A stretch of 61,771 nucleotides of DNA. It comes from Clostridium bornimense (lineage in GTDB: Bacteria; Bacillota; Clostridia; Clostridiales; Clostridiaceae). The stretch covers positions 1-61,771 of the forward strand of contig NZ_JAHLOD010000021.1 in the NCBI RefSeq assembly GCF_018917145.1, written 5' to 3'. Of the stretch, positions 19,411 through 26,557 are shown in pieces. The position numbers and the translations under genes are program-made. The notes under the pieces were generated by a model, which saw only the letters and a list, made by a program, of their open reading frames with translations, made no database searches and had not been told where the DNA came from. Each line of letters opens with the position of its first letter. Position 1 is the first letter of the stretch.

Positions 19411-20001
19411 ATGGAAATAAAAAAGGCAGAATTTGTTATTTCAGCAGTAAAACCAACAGGATACCCTGAGACAGATATGTCAGAAGTAGCTTTTGTTGGA
19501 AGATCAAATGTAGGAAAATCATCACTTATAAATACTATTACCAATAGAAGAAAATTAGTAAAAGTATCACAAACACCAGGAAAGACTAAGTTAGTTAACT
19601 TTTTCATAATAAATGATGCAATGCATTTTGTTGACTTACCAGGTTACGGTTATGCTAAAGTATCTAAGAAAGAAAGAGAAAGTTGGGGTAAAACTATAGA
19701 GATGTATCTTCACTATAGACCACAATTAAGTAAGGTAGTTCTTTTATTAGATTGTAGAAGAGTACCAAATGAAGATGATAAGTTAATGTATAAGTGGATA
19801 CAACATTATAACTATGAACCAGTTATAGTAATGACTAAAATTGATAAGTTAAATAGATCAGAAATAGTAAAAGCAGAGAAAACAATAAGAGCTACATTAA
19901 ATATTCCAAAGGAAATAAAAATATATAATTTTTCATCGCTAAAGAAGATAGGAAAAGAAGAACTTACTGATAAACTATTAGAAGATATAGCAGAGAAATA
20001 A
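19411..20001 (+). CDS. engB: Ribosome-assembly GTPase EngB (YsxC/YihA)
   Basis: Small GTPase needed for 50S subunit assembly. G1 [10 protein letters not shown]3 [10 protein letters not shown] and G4 TKIDKL are clear in a 196-residue protein of normal size. Its start follows GGAGG in the lon C-terminus, so the two are probably translationally coupled. A terminator lies 20 bases downstream. Confidence 0.96.
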   Translation: MEIKKAEFVISAVKPTGYPETDMSEVAFVGRSNVGKSSLINTITNRRKLVKVSQTPGKTKLVNFFIINDAMHFVDLPGYGYAKVSKKERESWGKTIEMYLHYRPQLSKVVLLLDCRRVPNEDDKLMYKWIQHYNYEPVIVMTKIDKLNRSEIVKAEKTIRATLNIPKEIKIYNFSSLKKIGKEELTDKLLEDIAEK

Positions 20002-20021
20002 TAAATATAGAATTTATAAAG

Positions 20022-20069
20022 GAGATATCGCAATAACAAATGAAAAGTTGTTAGCGATATCTCTTTTTC
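20022..20069 (+). terminator. Terminator after engB
   Basis: The long hairpin GAGATATCGC...GCGATATCTC has an upper stem TAACAA/TTGTTA around ATGAAAAG and a T run. The upper stem is almost shared with the terminators at 25996 and 28661, while the lower stems differ and stay paired. Confidence 0.9.
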
Positions 20070-20300
20070 AATTCAATCAATTTACAATTCACAATTTCAG
20101 GACTTAGATGGCACAAGGTGCAATTCAGTGCACAGTTTCGGTTGATTTTCCCTAAAGGGAAAAAATTTTAGTCCTTAGGGCGGCAAAGGACAATTGTGTT
20201 TAGTGGATATATAAAACTGTTGTACTTAAGTGTTGTTTTTCTATAAATCATGGGTTCTCCCTACAAGCTACATGAAGGAATATGATTTCGCTAAGAAACT
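20070..20300 (+). repeat. Modular repeat downstream of engB
   Basis: A left array of TTCAA/TTCACAA-type units (20071-20100) is followed by CAGTGCACAG (about 20127-20136), palindrome TTTTCCCT/AGGGAAAA (20146-20163) and a variant core AGTCCTTAGGGCGGC (20170-20184). A block at 20207-20279 recurs with about six changes at 26170-26240. No right-hand array is seen, so this copy may be truncated. The gap 20070-20429 otherwise holds only the promoter and ribosome site of the next gene. Confidence 0.65.
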
Positions 20301-20373
20301 ATTAATTATTATCTATTGTGTATAAGAAATTAAAATTCTTGATTTATTTTGTGTGTCAAAGTGAAGTACTAAT

Positions 20374-20382
20374 CATACTATA
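20374..20382 (+). promoter_or_regulatory. Possible mother-cell sigma (SigE/SigK) -10 box
   Basis: CATACTATA matches the CATANNNTA pattern of sporulation sigma factors E and K, 48 bases before the Cys/Gly-rich gene at 20430. The -35 region is not convincing. It supports, but does not prove, expression during sporulation. Confidence 0.4.
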
Positions 20383-20429
20383 TACTATAGATTTAAATAA
20401 AACAAAGTATCTTAGGGAGGTCAAATAAC

Positions 20430-20819
20430 ATGAATGGATTTGGAAATTGTGGCGGTAACTGTGGAGGTAACATTAACAACTCTTGGTGGTGGATCATTTG
20501 GATCCTATTAATATTCAGCTGTGGCGGATGTGGCAATGGCTTCGGTGGAGGAGGCAATAACAACATGGGATATGGTGGCGGATGCTGTAATTGTTGCTGC
20601 AGAAAGAGAAAACGTCATGACTGTTGCTGCTGCTGCAACAATGGCGGATATGGAAACGGATTTGGAGGATTCGGTGGTAATGGCTACTGGTGGTGGATCT
20701 GGATCCTATTAATATTCTTCTGTGGATTTGGTAATAACTGTGGAAACAATTGTGGAAACAGTTGTGCTCCTGTGGCTTATTACCCAGTATCTCCAGTATC
20801 AGATGATTGCTGCTGTTAA
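20430..20819 (+). CDS. Cys/Gly-rich protein with duplicated WWWI membrane-like segments
   Basis: 129 residues, of which about 21 are Cys, with many Gly and Asn. Two hydrophobic segments, WWWIIWILLIF (19-29) and WWWIWILLIFF (87-97), come from an internal DNA duplication (20483-20525 and 20690-20729). Between them lies a block of CC/CCC/CCCCC with a basic RKRKRH patch; the protein ends DDCCC. The ribosome site GGGAGG is strong. The composition resembles spore coat or exosporium proteins and suggests cross-linking or metal binding, but I do not recognise a family. Confidence 0.75.
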   Translation: MNGFGNCGGNCGGNINNSWWWIIWILLIFSCGGCGNGFGGGGNNNMGYGGGCCNCCCRKRKRHDCCCCCNNGGYGNGFGGFGGNGYWWWIWILLIFFCGFGNNCGNNCGNSCAPVAYYPVSPVSDDCCC

Positions 20820-20824
20820 GATTA

Positions 20825-20848
20825 AATAGGAGGGAGATCCCTCCTATT
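20825..20848 (+). other. Hairpin between the Cys/Gly-rich genes
   Basis: A perfect ten-base stem, AATAGGAGGG/CCCTCCTATT, with loop AGAT lies just after the stop at 20819. It lacks a T run, so it is more likely an mRNA-stabilising or partial-termination hairpin. Confidence 0.5.
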
Positions 20849-20917
20849 GAACATAAAAGTGTTATCACTTTATGTAAACATTAAGAAGTAATGTAAATAA
20901 CTTGGAGGTGACTTGTA

Positions 20918-21127
20918 ATGGGTCTAGGATGTACAAATCAATGTTTTAACAGTAATATAGTATGCTTAAATGGAAGAAAGTACTATATAAATCCTTCATA
21001 TCCTGTATATGTAGCTGCAAATAATTGCGGAGGAAATTGTGGAGGAAATTGTGGGTGTTGGGGACAAAACAATGGTAATTTTGATTTATTTGCTTTATTG
21101 CTATTGGGATTCCCTTTCTTTTTCTAA
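20918..21127 (+). CDS. Small Cys/Gly-rich protein
   Basis: 69 residues, with a NCGGNCGGNCGCWG stretch that repeats the NCGGNCGG of the gene upstream, five further Cys-rich turns in all, and a hydrophobic C-terminus (FALLLLGFPFFF). No signal peptide. The start follows TTGGAGGTGA. Shared composition and adjacency suggest it works with the 20430 and 21172 products, probably in the spore surface. No known family is recognised. Confidence 0.7.
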   Translation: MGLGCTNQCFNSNIVCLNGRKYYINPSYPVYVAANNCGGNCGGNCGCWGQNNGNFDLFALLLLGFPFFF

Positions 21128-21136
21128 TAAAAAATA

Positions 21137-21153
21137 TGGGGGCTATGCCCCCA
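21137..21153 (+). other. Hairpin after the 20918 gene
   Basis: TGGGGGC/GCCCCCA with loop TAT lies ten bases after the stop, with no T run. Like the hairpin at 20825 it may stabilise or process a shared transcript. Confidence 0.5.
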
Positions 21154-21171
21154 AAATTATAGAGGTGTAAT

Positions 21172-21918
21172 ATGGGAAGGCATAGAAGCAGACATAGTAG
21201 GTCAGGAAATGGACCAAATTTTATGGATTTTTTGGCTGGATTAAGTGGAAATGGTGGAAACTCAAATGGTAATAATATGGGAAATATTATGAATATGATG
21301 CAAGGGAATAACAATGGAAATGGTGATATGATGAATATGCTATCAACTATGATGGGACAACAAGGGAATAATGGTGGAGGTCCAAGTGACTTAATGAACA
21401 TGTTCTCTAATGTTATGAATCAAAACCCAATGCAAAATTTATCTGGAGGAGCTAATCCACTTGCAGCGATGATGGGAGGAGGCAATCCACTTACAGCAAT
21501 GATGGGAGGTGGTAATCCGCTTGCAGCGATGATGGGAGGCGGTAATCCATTGACATCAATAATGAGTGGGTTATTTAATAATAATCAACCACCGATGATG
21601 GGGCAAGGACCAATGCAACCAACGATGCAACAGCCAATGGGGCAACAAATGTATAGACAACATATACCAAATTATAGACAAAGACCAGTGAATAATGGAG
21701 CAAAAAGACCAGTGCAATCTATGGCAGATAATAAAAAGCAGAATAATAATGTTTCAGGAGAACCTGTGGTTGATAAATTTGAGGATGTAGAAATAAAGAA
21801 TGTTAATAAGGGAGAAGATATTATATATTTATTAAAGATACTTTCAAGGTTTGTTACTCCTGATAGAGGTAGAGTTTTAAAAGAAATGATTTCATATTAT
21901 GAAGAATGTAAAAAGTAA
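21172..21918 (+). CDS. Gly/Asn/Met-rich repeat protein with helical C-terminal domain
   Basis: 248 residues in three parts. A basic N-terminus (GRHRSRHSRSG) leads into Gly/Asn/Met-rich sequence. Four tandem ten-residue units of the form GGNPLAAMMG (about residues 93-132) follow, then Gln/Met/Pro-rich sequence. The last ~55 residues (from about 193) look like an ordinary charged helical domain. The start follows AGAGGTG. Low complexity and the gene context suggest a structural or spore-coat role; the C-terminal domain may be the functional anchor. Family not recognised. Confidence 0.7.
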   Translation: MGRHRSRHSRSGNGPNFMDFLAGLSGNGGNSNGNNMGNIMNMMQGNNNGNGDMMNMLSTMMGQQGNNGGGPSDLMNMFSNVMNQNPMQNLSGGANPLAAMMGGGNPLTAMMGGGNPLAAMMGGGNPLTSIMSGLFNNNQPPMMGQGPMQPTMQQPMGQQMYRQHIPNYRQRPVNNGAKRPVQSMADNKKQNNNVSGEPVVDKFEDVEIKNVNKGEDIIYLLKILSRFVTPDRGRVLKEMISYYEECKK

Positions 21919-22014
21919 TGTATAAAAATCTAAATAGTTGGCAATATTATAAATACATTGAAGTTTTATCAATGTGTAAGTAATAAATTACTTACTAAAC
22001 CCCCCATCCCCCTT

Positions 22015-22042
22015 GGGACCATAATGGTCCCACTTTTATTTT
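22015..22042 (+). terminator. Terminator between convergent genes
   Basis: GGGACCAT/ATGGTCCC with a short loop, followed by ACTTTTATTTTTTT. It ends the + strand coat-like cluster. A second hairpin, GTAAGTAA/TTACTTAC (21976-21995), precedes it. Confidence 0.8.
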
Positions 22043-22057
22043 TTTGAAATATATTAT

Positions 22058-22969
22058 TTAACTAAGAGATATAAGCTTGATTTTATAACAATTAGGAGAA
22101 GTAATCTTATCATCTAAATCTAGAATTATATTAAAAGTATATAAGTTATCACTGTTACTGTCATCTTTACCATGGAAAGATAAACACCACTTTATAGAAG
22201 ATAATTCTCCGTCTCTATTATATTTTAGATCAGAGAAAGAGCCTTTATCAAAAATGAGACTAATGTTATCATCTAAACTTTGAAAGGCATTATAACTTTC
22301 ACCTCTAAAATCATGAGATATTAAAGATAAATCCATTGGAGTATGTTTGTAATATGCATTTTCAATATAAGATATAAGAGCTGATATTGTATCATTTCCA
22401 AAAATATAATTAGAATTTATATTTAGTTTTTTTTCTTCTCCATTTATTAATAGATAGGTTGATAATATAAGATTATTATCTTTTTTTTCACCAATAGTCA
22501 AAAGAGGTGTTCTGTTATTGGTAGAGTTTGATATACCAACAATATTTCCGTCTTTAGAAAAGATTTTATTCATTTTTCCTTCATATGACGAAAAAATCTC
22601 AACTTTTGAGTTAGATTTGTTATGTACGTTTACAATAATTTCTGGGATAGAATTCTTTGTTAGGTCACAAAAAAATAAATCCATTGATTTGAAGTAAGAA
22701 GTTTTAGAAAGTTTACTTAAACATTCTTCCTTATTATAATATTTTATTAAAACTCCTACATCATCACCATCATTAACTTTAGATAACTCTTCTTTTCTGC
22801 CATCACCATTAATATCTAAAGAAGTGGAATTTATTAAGTTGTTTACGTAGGTAGAAGAGTCTTCAGTTGGTTTGGTTATTATGTATATAGAAAATAAAAT
22901 TGAGATAAGTACAGCAAAGGTGACTAAAAAGAGAGTTTCTTTTTTTATAAATAAGATTCTAAATTTCAT
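22058..22969 (-). CDS. Membrane-anchored protein with a DINGDGRKE calcium-loop motif
   Basis: 303 residues. A basic N-terminus and one membrane segment (about 11-32) suggest an extracytoplasmic body. LDINGDGRKEEL (51-62) resembles the calcium loop of dockerin or FG-GAP/VCBS-type repeats, and LTKNSIPEIIV may be a second degenerate copy. The start follows GGAGG. Such proteins often form partial beta-propellers, but no enzyme signature is visible. It is convergent with the coat-like cluster. Confidence 0.65.
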   Translation of the reverse strand: MKFRILFIKKETLFLVTFAVLISILFSIYIITKPTEDSSTYVNNLINSTSLDINGDGRKEELSKVNDGDDVGVLIKYYNKEECLSKLSKTSYFKSMDLFFCDLTKNSIPEIIVNVHNKSNSKVEIFSSYEGKMNKIFSKDGNIVGISNSTNNRTPLLTIGEKKDNNLILSTYLLINGEEKKLNINSNYIFGNDTISALISYIENAYYKHTPMDLSLISHDFRGESYNAFQSLDDNISLIFDKGSFSDLKYNRDGELSSIKWCLSFHGKDDSNSDNLYTFNIILDLDDKITSPNCYKIKLISLS

Positions 22970-23004
22970 ATGTATACCTCCTTATATAATAAAGTCTATG
23001 AAGG

Positions 23005-23047
23005 AGACATAAAAAAAATAACCTCATTATTTAATGAGATTATTTAC
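23005..23047 (-). terminator. Terminator of the Fur-family gene
   Basis: On the - strand the stem AATAATCTCAT/ATGAGGTTATT is followed by eight T. It begins at the stop codon of the regulator at 23040. Confidence 0.8.
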
Positions 23048-23447
23048 AATCCTTACAAATTCCAAACATGTATATTTTACTGCCTAGAATTTCATAATCC
23101 GTATATTCAGCAGCCTTAATCAATATATCATCAAGAGGCATTCCACAGATATCATCCACTTTACCACAATTTAAACATTGAATATGTGGATGAGCATTTG
23201 TATTAGCATCATATCTAAAACTACCTTCACCTACATTTAATTCTTGAATAAGGTTCACTTCAGTAAGAGTTTTTAAAGCTTTATATACAGTAGCAAGACT
23301 CATTGTAGGATAATCTTCTTGAATTGCTTTGTATATAGTTTCAGCTGATGGATGTTCATTAGTAGAACATAAATATTTATATACGGCGATTCTTTGAGGA
23401 GTAAGTTTAAGTTTTTTTTCTTTAAATACGGCAGATATATTCTCCAT
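23040..23447 (-). CDS. perR: Fur-family regulator, PerR-like
   Basis: 135 residues: an N-terminal winged helix (LTPQRIAVYKYL, SLATVYKALKTL) and a C-terminal dimer domain. Both zinc CXXC pairs are present (CLNC and CKDC). The ligands expected for PerR are found: His in NEHPSA, Asp in FRYDAN, the two His in AHPHIQC and Asp in KVDDI. This favours a peroxide sensor over Fur or Zur. ATG 23447 is chosen because AGGAG lies eight bases upstream; a GTG at 23456 overlaps it. The redox genes nfnAB lie divergently next to it. Confidence 0.8.
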   Translation of the reverse strand: MENISAVFKEKKLKLTPQRIAVYKYLCSTNEHPSAETIYKAIQEDYPTMSLATVYKALKTLTEVNLIQELNVGEGSFRYDANTNAHPHIQCLNCGKVDDICGMPLDDILIKAAEYTDYEILGSKIYMFGICKDCK

Positions 23448-23700
23448 AGTTAACACTCCTATTATTTAATTAATAATATTATACAATAAGTATTATTGAT
23501 TGTAAACTTGATAAAAGTTACATCTACACTAATATAACAAATTTTGCAAAACATATCCATGATAAATTATCTTTAAAATCAGTAGGAATATATTTAAAAT
23601 TGTTCTTGAAATGGAATAAGATGTCTTATAAAATAAAATATAGTATATAAAAATATGAAAGAATATTTGATAGATTTACGGGAAATATGGAGGGAAACAT

Positions 23701-24573
23701 ATGTATGAAATAGTTAAGAAAATAGAATTAGCACCAAAAATATTTTTGATGGATGTGAAAGCACCAAAAGTAGCTAAAGCTGCGAAACCTGGTCAATTTA
23801 TTATTCTTATTGCTGATGAAAAAGGTGAAAGGGTACCTCTTACAATATGTGATTATGATTTAGATAAAGGTACAGTAACAATAGTTATTCAAGCTGTTGG
23901 TTATTCAACCAATAAGATTGTATCTTTAAAAGAGGGGGATTCTTTTAAAGATTTTGCAGGCCCTCTTGGAAGACCATCTGAATTTATAAATGAAGAAATA
24001 AATAAGTTAAAAGATAAAAAGATTTTATTTGTAGCTGGTGGAGTTGGAGCAGCACCAGTATATCCTCAAGTAAAGTGGCTAAGTGAAAGAGGAGTTAAAA
24101 CTGATGTAATAATTGGTGGTAGAAGCAAAGAGTATGTAATATTAGAAGATGAAATGAAGAAACTAGGTGCAAATGTGTATCCTTGTACTGATGATGGAAG
24201 TTATGGATTTAATGGAAGAGTTACAGATAAAATAAAGGACTTAGTTGACAGTGGAAATACTTATGATGAAATTATAGCTATTGGTCCAATGATAATGATG
24301 AAGTTTGTATGTAGCCTAACAAAGGAATTAGGTATACCTACTATAGTTTCTTTAAATACTCTTATGGTAGATGGAACTGGAATGTGTGGTGCTTGTAGAG
24401 TAACTGTAGGAAACGAAACAAAATTTGCTTGTGTAGACGGACCAGAATTTGATGGACATCTTGTGGATTTTAATGAAGCTATGAAGAGACAAGCTATTTA
24501 TAAGACAGAAGAAGGACAAAAGTTGGCTAAGGCAGAAAAAGATCATACTTGTACTTGTAAGAAAAATATTTAG
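23701..24573 (+). CDS. nfnA: NADH-dependent ferredoxin:NADP+ oxidoreductase, subunit A (PyrK-like)
   Basis: 290 residues homologous in layout to PyrK and sulfide dehydrogenase beta: FAD-binding VPLTICDYD, the NAD-site GGVGAAP and a C-terminal [2Fe-2S] site MCGACRVTVG plus a later Cys in FACVDGP. In NfnAB this subunit oxidises NADH and passes electrons toward subunit B by flavin-based bifurcation. Pairing with a GltD-like gene 11 bases downstream supports this over a second PyrK. The C-terminus (residues 255-290) is Lys-rich and ends CTCKKNI. Confidence 0.88.
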   Translation: MYEIVKKIELAPKIFLMDVKAPKVAKAAKPGQFIILIADEKGERVPLTICDYDLDKGTVTIVIQAVGYSTNKIVSLKEGDSFKDFAGPLGRPSEFINEEINKLKDKKILFVAGGVGAAPVYPQVKWLSERGVKTDVIIGGRSKEYVILEDEMKKLGANVYPCTDDGSYGFNGRVTDKIKDLVDSGNTYDEIIAIGPMIMMKFVCSLTKELGIPTIVSLNTLMVDGTGMCGACRVTVGNETKFACVDGPEFDGHLVDFNEAMKRQAIYKTEEGQKLAKAEKDHTCTCKKNI

Positions 24574-24584
24574 GGGTGATTAAT

Positions 24585-25958
24585 ATGAATTTAAATAGAG
24601 TACCAGTAAGGGAACAAGATTCAAAGGTTAGATCAACTAATTTTGAAGAAGTTTGTTTAGGATATAATGAAGAAGAAGCAGTAGAGGAAGCAAATAGATG
24701 TTTAGGATGCAAGAAACCTATGTGTGTTACAAAATGTCCAGTATCAGTTGGAATTCCGCAGTTTATTGCACAAGTAAAGAAAGGAAATTTTGAAGAAGCT
24801 GCTAAGGTTTTAAATAAATATACTGCATTGCCATCAGTATGTGGAAGAGTATGTCCACAAGAAGTTCAATGTGAATCTAAATGTGTTTTAGGAATTAAAG
24901 GAGAAGCAGTATCTATAGGTAAGCTTGAAAGATTTGTTGGAGATTGGGCGAGAGAGCATAATATAGATTTATCTTCAAAGAAGGAGTCTAATGGAAAAAA
25001 GGTAGCAGTAATAGGATCAGGCCCATCTGGATTAACATGTGCTGGTGATTTAGCAAAAGCAGGATTTGATGTTACTATATTTGAAGCACTTCATGAAGCA
25101 GGGGGAGTTTTAGTATATGGTATTCCTGAATTTAGATTACCAAAAGACACAGTAGTTAAAAGTGAAATTGAAAATTTAAAGAAGATTGGAGTAAAAATTG
25201 AGACTAATGTTTTAGTTGGAAGAACTATAACAATAGATGAACTTATAGAGCAAGGTTTTGAAGCAGTATTTATAGGATCAGGAGCTGGACTTCCAAGATT
25301 CATGGGTATACCAGGTGAAAATGCCAATGGTGTATTTTCAGCTAATGAATTTTTAACAAGAAACAATTTAATGAAAGCATTCAAGGAGGATTATGCTACT
25401 CCAATAGTTAAAGGAGGAGTTGTAGCAGTTGTTGGTGGCGGAAATGTTGCTATGGATGCAGCAAGAACTGCTAAGAGACTTGGTGCTGAAGTTCATATAA
25501 TATATAGAAGAGGTGAAGAAGAACTTCCAGCAAGAAAAGAAGAAGTTCATCATGCTAAAGAAGAAGGAATAATTTTTGATGTTTTAACAAACCCTGTAGA
25601 AGTAATTCAAAATGAAGATGGATGGGTTTCAGGAATAAAATGTGTAAGAATGGAGCTTGGAGAACCAGATGAATCTGGAAGAAGATCACCAAAGCCTATT
25701 GAAGGATCTGAATTTGTAATGGAAGTTAATACTGTAATAATGAGTTTAGGAACACTTCCAAGTTCATTAATTCCAAGTACTACAGAAGGGTTAGAAGTAA
25801 ATAAAAGAAAGTGTATAGTAGTACATGAAGGAACAGGAGAAACTACTAGAGAAAATGTATATGCTGGTGGAGATGCTGTAACAGGAGCTGCCACTGTAAT
25901 ATTAGCAATGGGAGCAGGAAAAACTGCAGCAAAATCTATAATAGAGAAAATAGGATAA
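24585..25958 (+). CDS. nfnB: NADH-dependent ferredoxin:NADP+ oxidoreductase, subunit B (GltD-like)
   Basis: 457 residues. The N-terminal iron-sulfur region has CLGCKKPMCVTKCPV and CGRVCPQEVQC, for two [4Fe-4S] clusters. Next come the FAD motif IGSGPSGLTCAGDLA, the NADPH-side VVGGGNVAMDAARTA and the C-terminal YAGGDAVTGAATV. GltA/GltD-type glutamate synthase small subunits look the same, but no large subunit is present and nfnA is adjacent. ATG 24585 follows AGGGGTG; the GTG at 24576 lies inside that site. The complex balances NADH, NADPH and ferredoxin in anaerobes. Confidence 0.88.
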   Translation: MNLNRVPVREQDSKVRSTNFEEVCLGYNEEEAVEEANRCLGCKKPMCVTKCPVSVGIPQFIAQVKKGNFEEAAKVLNKYTALPSVCGRVCPQEVQCESKCVLGIKGEAVSIGKLERFVGDWAREHNIDLSSKKESNGKKVAVIGSGPSGLTCAGDLAKAGFDVTIFEALHEAGGVLVYGIPEFRLPKDTVVKSEIENLKKIGVKIETNVLVGRTITIDELIEQGFEAVFIGSGAGLPRFMGIPGENANGVFSANEFLTRNNLMKAFKEDYATPIVKGGVVAVVGGGNVAMDAARTAKRLGAEVHIIYRRGEEELPARKEEVHHAKEEGIIFDVLTNPVEVIQNEDGWVSGIKCVRMELGEPDESGRRSPKPIEGSEFVMEVNTVIMSLGTLPSSLIPSTTEGLEVNKRKCIVVHEGTGETTRENVYAGGDAVTGAATVILAMGAGKTAAKSIIEKIG

Positions 25959-25962
25959 AAAT

Positions 25963-26411
25963 AAACAGTGCATAATTCAGTGCACAGTTTTGGTTAAGGA
26001 ACTGTCGTATTAACAAATGAAAATTTGTAAGTGATAGTTCCTTTTTATAGTAAATAGGTAAGAGTGAAGGGAGAAATCCGATAGTGAAGGTTAATTTTCC
26101 CTATGGGGAAAATATTATAGTCCTGCGGACGGCGAGAGTTACAATTGTATTTGTAGATGTATTTAGTGCATATATAAAACTGTTATACTTAAGTGTTGTT
26201 TTTTATAAATCATGGGTTACCTCTCCAAGCTATATGAAGGTGCAACCTTCATTAGCCCCCTGTAATAGTTCTATATAAAATACAAATATCTTAAGGGAAC
26301 TATATCATTCTATACATAAATTATCACACTTAAAATCTCAGAAATTCCCCAAAGGGAATTTCATCCATAACTGTGAACTGACACCTGTGCACTGATATAT
26401 ACCTGTGCACT
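25963..26411 (+). repeat. Large modular repeat between nfnB and pfp
   Basis: The 598-base gap 25959-26557 is mostly repeat. The left arm has CAGTGCACAG (about 25979-25988). Then come palindrome TTTTCCC/GGGAAAA (26095-26112), core AGTCCTGCGGACGGC (26119-26133), the block shared with the engB repeat (26170-26240), palindrome GAAATTCCC/GGGAATTTC (26341-26362) and a right array of CTGTGAA and CTGTGCA units (26371-26409). CAGTGCACAG and CTGTGCACTG are inverted. Further TTG-type units lie at about 26510-26552. The 64-residue ORF across it has no ribosome site. Confidence 0.7.
25996..26046 (+). terminator. Terminator after nfnB
   Basis: AAGGAACTGTC...GATAGTTCCTT with an upper stem around AACAAATGAAAA and a T run. 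It shows the same two-part design as the terminators at 20022 and 28661 and sits inside the left part of the adjoining repeat. Confidence 0.85.
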
Positions 26412-26462
26412 AAAAAAAGCACTCAGTAAGTATAGAGTTCTATACCTACCAGTGCTTTTTTA
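26411..26462 (-). terminator. Bidirectional terminator near pfp
   Basis: AAAAAAAGCACT pairs with AGTGCTTTTTT around an inner hairpin (GTAAGTATA/TATACCTAC). T runs on both strands suit termination from either side, mainly for pfp about 100 bases away. Confidence 0.75.
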
Positions 26463-26557
26463 GTTTAAATTTTCCCGTGGCAAATCAACATTAATTGCCA
26501 ATTGCCTAAGTTGTGAAATGTCCGAATTGCAAATTGTTTGAATTGATAAATGTTATC

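Noticed and set aside
20521-20712. 63-residue frame inside the Cys/Gly-rich gene
   Set aside because: It is an alternative frame of a repetitive coding region, with no ribosome site of its own.
23461-23500. Per-box-like AT palindrome upstream of the PerR-like gene
   Set aside because: The best match has about four mismatches in a very A+T-rich stretch, so it is not distinguishable from chance.
26084-26278. 64-residue frame in the nfnB-pfp gap
   Set aside because: It lies wholly within the repeat element, crosses its palindrome and core, and lacks a ribosome site.
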